64,000 nt of DNA from Lepas anatifera (GCA_034440635.1 JAOTON010001820.1:1732501-1796500), one strand, 5' to 3'; positions 49,035 to 60,330 are shown, numbered from the stretch's first letter. The notes: generated by a model from the letters alone, not told the origin. A program made the numbers and translations.

Positions 49035-49266
49035 TCGCCCTCACCTGATTACTTTTCCTTACCAATTCGACGAGTGCAAGAGAGAGAACAAGTGAGAGTG
49101 ACGAGTGATCACGTGAATGTGCTGAACTCTTAGTGATAGTGCTCTTCTTGGCCAGAACTTTGCCTTGTTTAGAAGCTTTGTTTCTTATTGGGTACTTTTC
49201 CACTAGGAGAGGCTGATAGCGTCATTTTCGAAGATGAACTACTAGCACTACTGTGGCCTGTAGGAT

Positions 49267-49342
49267 CCCGGTCGGCTTAGCTCGGTGGTAGCGGATTGGA
49301 AATCATATTTGGGGGTCTGCGGTTCAATACCAACACGCCGGG
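49267..49342 (+). promoter_or_regulatory. tRNA-like sequence with pol III A and B boxes in the LINE leader
   Basis: A 76-nt segment has an A box TAGCTCGGTGG (49278-49288) and a B box GGTTCAATACC (49321-49331). The ends can pair (CCCGGT with GCCGGG), and a loop TTGGAAA would give anticodon GGA. The part ATTGGAAATCAT..TTGGGGGTCT resembles serine tRNAs. Stems are imperfect, so it is tRNA-derived and not a working tRNA gene. It may serve as an internal RNA polymerase III promoter or be a captured SINE head. Confidence 0.5.
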
Positions 49343-49394
49343 AAGGATTTTTGTCCTCCTTGACAAGACTGACTGGAGAACCATCAACGACAAA

Positions 49395-52300
49395 ATGGCC
49401 ATTGTCCCTGGTCTGAGACCAATTGAGCTTTTAATTGCTGCTATTTTGCTTATGCAGGCTGCCCATATTATAACTCGTGCAGCTCAGCCATCGGAACGAC
49501 CTTGGTCACACCGTATAGCGAGTCCGCAGCCCGCTGCTCGCAACATCTCTGCCAGCCGGACAGCGCGCAGAGGGCCTCAGCCACCTGTGGTGCCAGCAGC
49601 AGCAGCAGGGCCCGGCACCGCGGGTCAGCGAGCAGCCGGTGGCAGAGGCGCGTCAAGACGTCGAGGACGGAGAGGCGGTGTCAACTGGCGCCGCTATAGT
49701 GGGACCAGCCGTCTTATCATCGGACATTTAAACATCCAGTCCTACAAACCAAAACTCCCAGAACTTCGCAAGGACATCGACAGTGTCTATGGATTTGATA
49801 TTTTAGCTCTAAGCGAAGTGTGGCTTACACCAAACGTACCGGACAGGCTCGTATCAGTGAAGGGTTACCAACTTTTTCGACAAGATCGACCAGACAAACT
49901 GAATTTATCTAAAGGAAGAGGCGGTGTTGCTATCCTTGTGCGTGAGAGTCTGAAGTGTGAAATACTCACGACTCCTGATTCTGGTATTGAGGACTCAAAG
50001 CTTGAAATCATTTGGATATTGGTCCGCATAGATAAACGACAATCCGTATTAGTGGCTTCGGTGTATCGTGTCCCTAATACCAGTGAACGACAGGTTTCTG
50101 TGGACTTTGATGATCTGGAGCATCAGTTACAGTTTATGTTAGCAAATCACCCAAAGTCGACTGTTGTAATAGCTGGCGATATAAACCGCTGTCTGTTCAG
50201 ATTTAGAAATGACCGCCGCGACATACAGAATCTGTTTTCAATGTATAATTTACATGTCGCAAACAAAATCCGTCCAACCTACCGCCCGGCGGCCAGCCTC
50301 ATCGACGTTATAGCCACAAACCGACCGGATTTGGTTCGCCGTGTCGGAGTCACCAGGTGTCATTACGGCGGGCCTCATAATTTTACTAGAATTGTTTTGT
50401 GTCATGACAAGCCAGTTCGATCTACCAATGTGTCCAATGTGATAAGTAGGTCTCTTAAGAGTGTTGACATATCAGCATTCAACTCTGAGCTTCGGACAGT
50501 TGATTGGACACAGGTTTCTTACGCCCATTCTACCGAACAAAAATGGCTTGGCTTTCACCACACATTCATACATCATTTAAACATGGTAGCACCACGCCGG
50601 AAAATAAACCAAAGACGGTACAAGGCACCACCAGTATCGACAGAAACTCAGCTTCTCATACATAATCGTCGTGCAGCTCTCACTTCAGGTGACCCGGCCG
50701 AATACCAACGCATAAACCGCCTCTGCCGTTCTGCCATTCGCAAGGATAGCGTTGCGCTGTACGAGAGGGAAATCAGCCGGGGTGGACGCGGTGGTCTCTG
50801 GCGGGTGTTGCGCCCTGTTATCGGTAGCAAACAACAGCAGATGAGCTTCCCACAGATCACGCCTGACGCATTAAATGATTTTTACGTTACTGTAGAACCT
50901 ACCACTGCAGCCAGCGTTCCTGCACCCACAGCGCCAGTTACAATGTTAATGCCACGAGTAACTACTAGCTCATTTAAAGTTCAGCCAATAGACATGGCTG
51001 CACTATGTCTAACACTAGCGTCTATGAAGCCTTCTAAGTCTACAGGAGTTGACGGGATCAGCATAGACATGCTTCAAAAGTTCTTTTATGGGATTGGGGA
51101 ACCTCTTCTTGATGTAGTAAATTCTAGCCTTATTTCCGGTGCAGTCCCTCAAACATGGAAACATGCGATAGTGACTCCAATACCGAAAACCAGAACAAGC
51201 AAAAACCATCTGAAACTAGGCCAATATCGATACTTCCAGCGATCATGAAACTAGTAGAACGAATTGTTCAGCAACAGCTTTCTAAATATCTGGAAGACAA
51301 CCATCTCCTTTCTGACGCTCAGCATGGTTATCGAAAGTGTTACTCTACGGAATCAGCTCTGCATGTTATTACAGACAAGGTGCTTTTGGCCATGGACAGG
51401 AGTAAAATTTCTATATTGGTGCTATTGGACCTTTCGAAATGCTTTGACGTTGTTCCTCATTCTAAATTGCTAAAAAAACTCATAGTTTATGGCATAGATA
51501 CCCAGTGGTTCCGTAACTATCTCACCGGTCACACGCAGCAGGTCCAAATAAGAGAGCCTGACGGCACACTTTCGATCTCAAAAAGTCGCAAAAACAACAT
51601 TGGTGTCTATCAAGGTGGGGCCACCTCATGCTTGCTGTACATGTTGTACGCAAATGACCTTAGCCTGGGCGTCAATGATGACGTAACCATAATTCAGTAC
51701 GCCGACGATACGCAAGTACTCGTGAGAGGTAATAGGCGAGATTTGCAGCAAATAGTGGCTCGTATGCAGATTGCACTCAACTCGATATATTCCTGGTTCT
51801 GTCACAACGGTATGAAGCTTAACACTGACAAAACCCAAATGCTCGTTCTCGGCTCACCAGCGATGCTTCGTGATTTGCCTCCAGTATCGCTCAATTTTTG
51901 TGGCACAGTTATCAGAGACGCGAGAATAGTCAAGAACTTGGGCTTAATCATGGATCGGCATCTCAACTTTCAAAATCACGTTGACAATATCACGCACAAG
52001 TGTACTGGACTCCTCGTTGCCTTGAGTCACACACGCCACGTGATACCCAAAGCCGTACTGAAGACCATTGTAGAAGCGCTCGTTATTTCGATACTGCGGT
52101 ACTGTTTGTCTCTGTATGGTTCATGTGGTGCGTCTCAAAAACATCGTGTGCAAAAAATGATAAACTTTTGTGCACGTGTTGTCACTGGAAAGCGACGTTA
52201 CGATCACATATCAGATGCAGTAAGGCAGCTAGGATGGCCAACGGCCGACGAGATGATAGGCTACCATACCGTGTGTGCCATTGAGAGAATTTTAGTGTCA

Positions 52301-52528
52301 GGTCAGCCACTTTATCTGAAAGGAACGATCGGACACCGGGCCAACCAAGTGCATCAGCACAACACCAGGAACGCTGGTCAATGGACCTTGCCGCGGATCC
52401 GAACAGAGGCTGGTAGGAGACGTCTGTGTTTCAGAGGTGTAACCCTGCTGAACAGAACGGGACTGGTGCCTGGTTCACCGCAGTTTAAGGCGCAGCTCAA
52501 GGAAATGTTACCAAATCTTTTAAATTAG
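49395..52528 (+). pseudogene. ORF2 (endonuclease and reverse transcriptase) of the nested LINE
   Basis: The first ATG in frame after the tRNA-like leader is at 49395 (MAIVPGLRPIEL); the frame itself opens at 49296. It starts with a hydrophobic stretch (IELLIAAILLMQAAHIIT) and an Ala/Arg-rich linker, then the endonuclease: GHLNIQSYKPKL (Asn), LALSEVWLTP (Glu), AGDINRC and SLIDVIATNRPD. The usual SDH site reads YGGPHNFT, where only His is kept. A one-base frameshift at about 51185-51215 breaks the reverse transcriptase start; the second frame has TRPISILPAIMKLVERIV, LLDLSKCFDVVPH (motif A) and IIQYADDTQVLV (motif C), and ends with the RLCFRGVTLLN segment. Confidence 0.88.
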
Positions 52529-52809
52529 TGATGGTGGCTTGTTCAAGGGAACGCAGTTTTTAGGCTTGTTTTAGGCGTTGTTTAAGGTTTTTCTTTACAT
52601 TTTTCAAGCGTTCTTTTATCGGTCTCGTTTTGATAACTTTTTTTGTTTTAAAATCGTTAAGCTTCCAACAAGGCAGATTTTATGAGTGATGGTGTGCGTG
52701 TCTGTCGAATTTGACCTGTTTGTTTACTTTTTAATAACTGACGTGAATGGGTGAAAAACCATGCATGATGTGGACCCTATTCGAATAAATCTGTATCTGT
52801 ATCTGTAAC

Positions 52810-53370
52810 TTCACAGAACCGGTGCTGCTCGTTGCCGGTCCTGAAACCTTTCAGCTCCTCCAGGTTATTTCCAGCAGCTTCCAGAGCTTCTGCGATTTCC
52901 AGAGCTCGGTTTAAGGTAAGGCTGGGCTCAGATAGTAACCGTGATTGAATGGTTTCGGTCTTAACCCCACAGATCAGGCGATCCCGTATCATATCCTGTA
53001 GAAATGTGCCGAGGTTGCAATATTCCGCGAGTTTTCTGAGTGTTGCAACATAATCCTGAATTGACTGATTTTCCAACTGTCTGCAAGTGAAAAATCTGTA
53101 TCTGGCGACAGTCTCTGAAGGCCTGGGTTCAAAATGGCGTTGCAGATACTGCACCAGTACTTCAAACGGCAACTCGGCAGGATTTTGAGGGGCTACAAGT
53201 GACCTGAGCTTCCCATAAGCTGCTTCCCCAATTACCGTTAGCAATATTGCACGGCGCTTCGCTGGCTCAGTAACGTCATTAGCAACAAAGAACTGACCTA
53301 GGCGCTCTTGATACTCATCCCATGATGACGTCTTCGAGTTGAAGGGGCCAATGGATCCCAGCTGGTTCAT
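52810..53370 (-). pseudogene. Gypsy gag, N-terminal part
   Basis: Gag forms the particle that packages element RNA. The ATG at 53370 opens MNQLGSIGPFNSK just downstream of the primer-binding site. The body has the retrotransposon gag fold typical of this group: YQERLGQFFVANDV, then FEVLVQYLQRHFEPRPSETV, the FFTCRQLENQSIQDYVATLR segment and IRDRLICGV. At GNEQHRFCE the frame runs into the 3' tail of the inserted LINE; the remaining residues before the stop are LINE tail, not gag. The rest of gag resumes beyond the LINE near 49034. Confidence 0.85.
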
Positions 53371-53373
53371 CTT

Positions 53374-53388
53374 CGTATCTGGTCGCCA
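53374..53388 (-). promoter_or_regulatory. Candidate primer-binding site
   Basis: Immediately inside the 5' LTR the minus strand reads TGGCGACCAGATACG. Ty3/Gypsy elements prime minus-strand synthesis from a host tRNA 3' end at this place. The TGG start fits a CCA-ending tRNA, but I do not assign which tRNA. Confidence 0.5.
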
Positions 53389-53389
53389 A

Positions 53390-53574
53390 TGATATAACCC
53401 TGTATTGTCACTTGAATAGCACAGAAACGATTCACATAATGTAAGGGAGCCGCGCAACCCGCTCCGCTCCGCTGTTCGGTTAACACTGCCGCGCCCGGTC
53501 ACCTCTCGTCCGGAGGCGCACCGCCGACGCCCCAGGTCACGCTGCCCAGTGGCGGACTCAGGCACGATACAACA
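53390..53574 (-). repeat. 5' LTR of the Gypsy element
   Basis: 185 bp, beginning TGTTGTATCGTGCC and ending GGTTATATCA on the minus strand. It is unusually short. It carries an internal CAGTGGCGGACTCAGG similar to a hAT end, probably by chance. Confidence 0.9.
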
Positions 53575-53708
53575 AAACTAATAAGGAGTCGGGGAAAAAT
53601 GAGGTCGATGGCTTTTGGGGGGGGGGCAAAAACATAGTTTTGCCCCGAGTTTTCCGTTTGGGGGCAAATGACTTTTTTGCCCGCCATGAATCCGCCACTG
53701 CCTAACAT

Positions 53709-54352
53709 TCTCAGCGACAACCTCCCGATCCACCTTAGGGTATGGGAGAGGTAACACAATGAGAGTGAAGATTGTATGTGCAATACATACTATATGTGAG
53801 GAAACCCAACCCAATGAATTTGCTGTTAGACTTTGTGGGTCCGTGAAAAATGTTACAAGCTTAAAGCTTCTTTCCGAAAGTCTGGCCCGAGCGCCGCTGC
53901 ATTGCCATCACCGCCGATTTAAGAGGGAGAGGACCTCAATGGTGGTGCCCCCTGGTCCGGCCAGGGGGCACATTGCCCCCCGTTCCGCCTCCTATGGTGC
54001 CCAGCACATAATTGGGGTCATGGGTGGAAATCCGGTGGGGGGGGGGTTTGGGGTCAGGACCCCCTGGATTTTGGGTCTCCCATACAGAGGTGCAGAAACT
54101 TGCCAACTCGGCTACAGGAGTTTGTGACACATTTACGAAAATCGAGGTGCATAAGTGTGACAAAATAGCGATCCTGGCTGTAGTCAAACCACATATTTTC
54201 GAAATACAGAATGAAGCTTGGAGTGAATATTTTAATTTAGCAGCTCTGTTCTTCAATTGCACAGCGTACCATTAATGATACAATATTAGTACTGTGTTCA
54301 GTTTCTACTAAAACAAGGGACCCCGCTGCAGAAAAAATGGAAACCGCTGTCA
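53709..54352. other. Spacer with no recognised gene
   Basis: Short ORFs overlap on both strands around 53759-54275 without a recognisable domain. A G/C-rich patch (53930-54070) resembles the gccccc-rich subterminal DNA of the hAT-like elements. Confidence 0.35.
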
Positions 54353-57285
54353 CAGTTGGGGCATTCCAGGACAAAACGACCAAAAATATTTCAATTTGAC
54401 ACCACCATGTCTAGAAAAAATCTGAAACTTTGTCTCCGGGGTAGTTTTGGGCCAGAAACACGCCTGTGTGAATCTTAGCTCCCTCCGACCAACGGTGACC
54501 GAGTTATGGCCCGAGGCATTTTCGGGAGGTCACCTTGTAGACTCATCTTTGATGCTTCATAACTCAAGAACGCAGAGCCTGATTAACAAGTTTTGTATAT
54601 CATTTAACTCGTCTTGAATTATAACTTATTTCGAAGTATGGAAATTTCAAAATTGGAAAATTTTTTACTTTTAATTTGTTTGACCTTTTCTTTTTTGACC
54701 TAACTTGACCTCTTCGCAGTTGAAATTGCCCCTTTAGAGACCTCAGAAATGTTTCCTAATAAAATATCTTTCGATAGAAAAAATGCGTTTTGGTATATAA
54801 GTTCCAAATATTTAGCACCTAAGGTAGGTATGTAGACGGTTTTTTACCGCTGCGGTAGTACAGCCTTATGTTTAACGCCGCAAACATAGCGATTGCTTTT
54901 GTAATCGGTTGCTGGCAATCATATTGCTTTGTCTTTACGAAATTTTCATCGTGCAAGTGTCAGAATTTATGACAATTAACACGCGCCCACCCGAGGGGGT
55001 GGGCTACCGGCCTCCTCAGGTCTCTACAGGTAGTAAAAAAAAACACCTTCACGCCGCTTCACCGTACTCAATATAACTCCAACACAACATTTTTCAACTT
55101 GTGGGAAAGTAATTTAGGTCAACTGGGAGGTGGTAAGCACTGTAAATACTGAAGGCCAGCTGGCATCTGACTGGTGAGGGTCGTCCCTGAGGTACTGAGG
55201 TACTGACTGGTGACTGACCTGAGGTAGACGGTCGTCGTTATGCCTTGTGGGACTTTCAACTTTGGTTCCTTGATTAACACTTCATCGTGGGAGTTGCTCG
55301 TTTGGGTGGTTGGTTCGGGGTCTCCGTAAAAAGTCCCTTGATGACTCTAGTGAGACACCTACTCCTAAAACTGAACTGGGAACAACTTAGGCAATATTTA
55401 TAAAAATAAAAATAGCAGCAATTAAAAGCGATAGAAAGGGATCCATTGTTTCGGGGAGACGAGGGAAAATGAACTTATTAACAATGGACCTTTCAGCATT
55501 AAACGAAAATTTACAAAGATGTTGCAACTTTATCCATAATTGAAACAAGAATAACTTATACTTAATAACTACTAACTTAATATACTTAACTTAATAACAC
55601 CACTAACTCACACAATTACATCGTTCCCGGAGATGGAAAAATAGTATCGATACAAGGTGACCCAGTGCAGCACAGCATACGTTTGAGAGGATTCATGCAA
55701 TGTAAACAAACTTGTCTGGAAGGCTTTCATTCCCAAAAAGTAATTTGAATCTGCTCATATAAGCGAAAAAATGCCCTGAGTTTGTAACACATACGACTTT
55801 GTCACTTGAACAGGTTGCCTCATTATATTTTTACAAGGTGATCATTTCATAGCTGACACATATCCCAGAATCCCAGATGAATAATGACACAGTGCACTGG
55901 GAGTGATGCCGCTACATAGCCAGTTTCAATCACTACCGGATATGTTACATACAATCGTTTGGTCGTGTCACCTTTGAGGTTGCTCGAGGTCACAGTATTT
56001 CGTACAGGAACTAAGTGGAAACCTAAATTTTGTGTCATAATAGGTGACAGAGTAGAGCCGTAGAAAGAAATGTTCAGCACCATTGGAACACTCTTGTTGA
56101 GCCCAAACGGATTATGTATCTTATAATATTGCCTAGTCAAATGTCAAAATTAACCTGCTTTGACCTAGAACCAGGCTTTGGTCTGCATGGTAAAAAGAAT
56201 ATTAATCAAACTGCAGTGGCAAGTCAGACACGACAACGTAAAAATAAAACCTAAATCGCATTTTTCAACAATTTTCAATTCTCGCAAGTTATCAAAATTT
56301 ACCAATTGCCCCATGCATTTCTAATGGAAAGATCATGACCCTGACCCTGCTCCCGGTTATCAATATAGAAATCCTGTTACGAAAAATTATCTGGTCGGCG
56401 ACCTTACTATGTAATGTGAATCTAACCACGATAGGCTAAATTTGATATTATTGATGCACCTCCCAAAGTTTCTCGAGGTTAGGTCTCTTGACCTGGGTTG
56501 GCGGTCTGACCTGGTATGACCCAGACCTAATTTTTTTTCTAGAAGCTGCAAAAATTCCGAGTTAGAGGTACATAAGTACGGTGGCACTGCGCGAAGGTGT
56601 TTTTTTTACTACCCGTGGAAACCTGAAGAGGGCAGTTGCGCACCCCCTTGTGTGGGTGCGTGTTAATACTCATATATTTTGACACTTGCACGATGAAAAT
56701 TTCGTAAGGACAATGCCATATGATTGTAAGCAACCGATTACAAAAGCAATCGCTTTGTTTGTGGCGTTAAACATAAGACTGTACTACCGCAGTGGTGAAA
56801 AACCGTCTGCATACCTACCTTAGGTGCTAAAATTTGGAACTTATAGCAAAAACGCATTTTTTATTTTTTATGTCGAAAGATATTTTATTACAAACATTTT
56901 TTGAGGTGTCTAAAAGGGCAATTTCAACTGTGAAAAGGTCAAGCTAGGTAAAAAAATAAGAGGTCAAACAAATTAAAAGTAAAAAATTTCCAATTTGAAA
57001 TTTCCTTTCTTCAAAATAAAGTATAGTTTAAGACGAGTTCAATGATATACAAAACTCGTTAATCAAGCAATGCGTTTTGGAGTTATGAAGCATCAAAGAT
57101 GAGTCTACAAGGTGACCTCCCGAAAATGCCTCGGGCTATAACTCGGTCACCGTTGGTCTGAGGGGGCTAAGATTTTCACAGGCGTGTTTCTGGCCCAAAA
57201 CTACCCCGGAGACAAAGTTTCAGATTTTTCTAGATGTGGTGGTGTCAAGCCTTGGTCGATCTGTCCTGGAATGCCCCAGTTGCCA
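54353..57285. repeat. Long inverted repeat, arms 54353-54975 and 56667-57285
   Basis: The left arm from tggggcattccagg (about 54357) to the TTAA at 54976 is matched in reverse complement by the right arm from the TTAA at 56663 to ctggaatgcccca (about 57279). Matching stretches include gatgcttcataact, the atatcatt..actcgtc.t segment, and the paired AACGCC.CAAAC.AAGCGATTG region. Both arms stop exactly at the TTAA that bounds element 54976-56666, so the arms are one palindrome interrupted at its centre. Divergence between arms is moderate, with several indels. Confidence 0.75.
54976..56666. mobile_element. TTAA-flanked hairpin-ended element (copy 4) in the centre of the inverted repeat
   Basis: TTAA occurs at 54976-54979 and 56663-56666. 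The terminal inverted repeats run for about 90 bp: the left end reads CACGCGCCCACCCGAGGGGG and the right end read inward CACGCACCCACACAAGGGGG, each followed by an eroded form of the conserved stretch (GGTAGTAAAAAAA, then AACACCTTC.CGC). AGGTCA-type sequence is present mainly at the right end (56460-56530). The middle (55140-56330) has no recognisable ORF. Confidence 0.6.
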
Positions 57286-57293
57286 GATTTTAA

Positions 57294-58443
57294 CATGCAG
57301 CCCAGTGGTGCCGATTGTTAGTAGTTGTCAGAAAGTTGTCGCCTAGATACCCGAAATGTGCAGTCATTTTTTAGAAATACAGGATTGTGGACATATTTAA
57401 TGCATTAACGATAACGCAGATACTTTATCAAGTACTTCTCTGTCCATTCTTTCAGGTTAAATCATATTTACAGTTTGAGTCTTTTCGATTTAGCGGCCCA
57501 TATTTCTTCGAATTTAGTATTAAGTACGGCTATAAGCTATTAAGAAAAGTACTAATGAGTGAAAAAATAAACATAGCTGGGCAGCAATTCTACCTAAACT
57601 GCGCAACAGCGACAAGACAAGTTCGAAACGTTTATGTGATGTAGAGCTGGCCAAAAAAGTTAAACAGGTGGGAAGCCACTTATTTTGAGGGCATATTTAT
57701 TAGGCATATCTTAGATAAGTGCAGGCTAAAACTAGCTAGAACAAATATTGCTGCCCATGACTAAACTAAGATGAATGTAGGCTACTGTAAGACTGATGCC
57801 CTTTCACATATCAAACTTGGTTTTTCATTCCTTAGCTTGCTTGTGCCTTAGTTTATTTGGTAATTCTGAAGGAAGACAAACTAATCACTTAGACGTTTAA
57901 GAGACATGGTTTCCGACCCGTTCCACCTCACTCTCATCGATGCTCAACACAGCTGTCCGCGCCCAAGCACCAATTCCCCCAAAAATGAAAATGAAAATCT
58001 AAGTAGTAGGTACTATACCTCACCACACCACACACGGCGGAGAAGACCGTAGCCGTGAGGGAAATATTGTTTTAAAACGATACCAGATATGGTGTTTTCC
58101 AATCTCGCATTGATGCAAATAAAAACCTTTAAATTGATAAATGTTGTTTTAGAAAACTCCAGAAAATCCTTTAAAACGTCAAAATTTTCTTTGAAAACAT
58201 GACATAACCTAACCGTACCTAACCATTTTTCGATTTAATGACGTTGCTTGCGGCGCACCTAGCCTGCGGCGCCGACTTTCGCCTCCGGCGGCCTCGGCGG
58301 CGCCGGCAAAGGCCGGGCCTTCGGAGGACTCATGCCCGCTCGCTTCGCTCGCGGGCTGCGCTCGCGTACTGTCCTGATTCGCGAAATCTTTGGACCACAC
58401 TGCATTTATAAATTTGGATTTTCCTTTATTGTACCTGCCTCAT
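57294..58443. other. AT-rich spacer ending in a GC-rich hairpin patch
   Basis: 57294-58200 is AT-rich with no gene; an 85-residue ORF at 57387-57644 has no domain I recognise. At 58230-58370 the composition becomes very GC-rich (cgcctccggcggcctcggcggcgcc) and GCCCGC (58334-58339) can pair with GCGGGC (58351-58356). This may be a small DNA element, but I cannot define its ends. Confidence 0.35.
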
Positions 58444-60330
58444 TGTTGTTGTTGTTGTTGTTGTGTCCCTCCAGCCGCTAACGCGGTGTAGCCATGCGGC
58501 TCTGGAGGGACCTGCTGGCGGCCGCCAGGGCCGCCACGACGTCGCTTCTCCGGACTTCATCATAAGACGGGGATATGGTCCCCGTCAGTCGGTGTCGGGT
58601 CCCCATCAAGGCGGGGCACCGCCGGAGCACGTGCTCCGGGGTGTCAGCCTCCTCCCGGCAGATCGGGCACCTTCCTGCGGGGCATGCCGCTGAACTGCAG
58701 GCCGCGCAGTCACGGGAGGGGCTTCTTCCAATCCGGTGAAGATACTGGTTGGATCCGGACCAGTGTCCGGCACGCAGCTGGTGTACCTCCACCGCCACCT
58801 CCCGGTTGCCAGTCGGGATCGGCGACGGGAGGCGTCCCCCCCCATCAGGAGGCGGTACCAGCCGGCGGGCCAAGCCTGGATATACTCGGCCCGCGTCGCT
58901 CTCGCAGCCGCCCGGAACACGGTGGTGACGTCGAGAGGGACCTGCTCTTGTGGGAGAGCGGCGGTTCCCCTGGCGAGCTCGTCCGCCCTCTCATTGCCCA
59001 GGATGCCGCAATGGGAGGGGATCCACTGTAGATGGATCCGTCGATTCCCCCTGGCCAGCGTCGAGAGGTCCCTCCAGATACGGATCCCCATGGGGGACGT
59101 CTGTTCGGCGGGGCCAGCACGGAGGGCTGCCAGGGCCGATTGTGAGTCCGTGCAAATGACGATGGGATCCTCGGTGTGCGCCGGGTGGTCGATGAGGTGT
59201 TGGAGTGCCGATTGTAAGGCGACCAGCTCTGCACGAAAGCTGGAGCAGAGACGTCCAGCGGGCGATCTAAGCTCGTGCGTTTGACCGCCGGGCTCCTTTA
59301 TGAACGCCCCGGCACCTCCGTTCGAGGTTCCTCCGGCGGCGGATCCATCAGTCCAAGCCCAAGTCGCACATTGAGGTAAGGCGGTGAGATGGAAGAGCGC
59401 CTGGGTCTTCTTCTCTTCGCTGGAGGCTCCGGCGTGCAGGGGCGCACCCACGCTCAGCGCAAAGGTGACTGTCAAGGCAGTCTCCTCCCACGGTGGCACG
59501 CGCCGGGGGAGTAGAGGCTCAATCGGCAGGGAGATGCCGACGGCGCTCCAGACCGCCCGTCCAACCTCCCTCCACCCCGTCACCGAGGTGAGGCGCCCCC
59601 GGACTGTGGCCTCTGCCACCACCCGCAGGGGGTCGCCAGGTGGCAGGGCCAGAGCTCTCGCAAGAAATCGCGCTGCAAGGGTCTTGGTTCTTGCTGAGAC
59701 TGGGTCAATGCCGGCTTCTGCGAGAACGGCATGGGCCGGGGTCGACCTGGGACACCCGGTCACCACACGTGCTGCCGCCCGCAGCTCCCGCTCTAGCAGG
59801 AGAGCGTTGGAGGGCGAGGTGGCCGGCAGCCACGCCTCCGCGGCGTGTTCAATGGCTCCACGCACGTATCCATTGGCTACGGAGCGGAGGGTTCTCTCCT
59901 CCAGACCCCAGGTGCGGCCAGTTAGCTTACGGAGTTGGGCTATCCGGGGCCGGGCCTTTGCCTTCAGCGACCTGCAGTGGGGCCCGAAGTGAAGAAGGCG
60001 GTCGAGGGTCACGCCGAGAAGCTTAAGCTGCGGTGCTGCCGCGACAGGCGTCCCCGCCACCTTGATGGCTATGTCTGTCGCGTCCCGCGACCACTGCGAG
60101 AGGACCATCATTTGGGTTTTGTTGCCTGCAACCCGCATCTTCGAGGCACGGGCCCACTTGACGAGGGTATCCGCCGCCACCTGGGCCCTCTCCTGGGCCA
60201 CCTTCACTGTGTTCCCGGAGCAAAGTGCAGCGGTGTCGTCGGCGTACAAGAACGGCGTCACGCCTGGCAGGGGTCTGAGGGACTCTGCGAGAGGGGCCAC
60301 CTGCCTCATCGCTGGCGGGGAGGTCAGTCG
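58444..60330 (-). mobile_element. 5'-truncated Ingi/I-like LINE with RNase H
   Basis: The element reads on the minus strand and ends in a CAA microsatellite tail (TTGTTG repeats at 58444-58462 on the plus strand). It begins within the reverse transcriptase near 60330 and is therefore a 5' truncation, the usual result of incomplete reverse transcription. Its GC content is much higher than that of the flanking DNA. Confidence 0.75.
58478..60309 (-). pseudogene. Ingi/I-like ORF2: end of reverse transcriptase, RNase H, zinc finger
   Basis: The frame from 60309 begins just before reverse transcriptase motif C (PFLYADDTAAL) and runs through the thumb. RNase H follows with its four acidic sites visible: AWTDGSAAGG, SFRAELVALQ, ICTDSQSAL and GNERADEL with IPSHCGI. 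This enzyme removes the RNA strand during cDNA synthesis and is found in the I, R1-relative and Ingi groups. At a run of eight C (58836-58843) the frame changes; the real continuation is in the frame 58873-58478, with HQLRAGHWSGSNQYLHRIG and a CCHC-type end (CPICREEADTPEHVLRRC). Apart from the truncation and this one shift, the sequence is intact. Clade assignment is from the domain order and motifs only. Confidence 0.85.

Larger units (their letters stand above)
49060..52807 (+). mobile_element. CR1/Jockey-like LINE inserted in Gypsy gag
   Basis: The element lies in the orientation opposite to its Gypsy host. The 3' end is precise: AATAAA at 52784-52789 and three TCTGTA repeats (52790-52807) abut gag. 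The 5' junction is somewhere in 49035-49200; I could not identify a target-site duplication. It contains a tRNA-like leader (49267-49342) and one long ORF2 broken by a single frameshift. It is the youngest layer of the 44935-53700 nest. Confidence 0.85.
45177..53574 (-). mobile_element. Ty3/Gypsy LTR retrotransposon interrupted by a LINE
   Basis: The element reads on the minus strand. The LTRs are 185 bp (53390-53574 and 45177-45361), begin TG and end CA, and differ at five positions by eye. AAACT flanks the element on both sides (45172-45176 and 53575-53579), a 5-bp target-site duplication. Internal parts in order are a primer-binding-site candidate, gag, zinc knuckle, protease, reverse transcriptase, RNase H, integrase and a Pro/Ser/Arg-rich integrase tail. 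A CR1-like LINE in the opposite orientation splits gag. The frame break near 47460 and the stop at 45743 also inactivate it. Confidence 0.93.
44935..53700. mobile_element. hAT-like element, split by a Gypsy insertion
   Basis: The left end starts CAGTGGCGGATCTAG at 44935 and the right end reads inward CAGTGGCGGATTCATG from 53700. The 8-bp sequence CCTAACAT flanks both ends (44927-44934 and 53701-53708), the length expected for hAT. Without the inserted retrotransposon the element is only about 360 bp (44935-45176 and 53580-53700) and has no coding sequence, so it is a non-autonomous MITE. Confidence 0.8.

Noticed and set aside
48994..49203. Minus-strand ORF across the Gypsy-LINE junction
   Set aside because: It is in a different frame from the Gypsy polyprotein and crosses the insertion joint.
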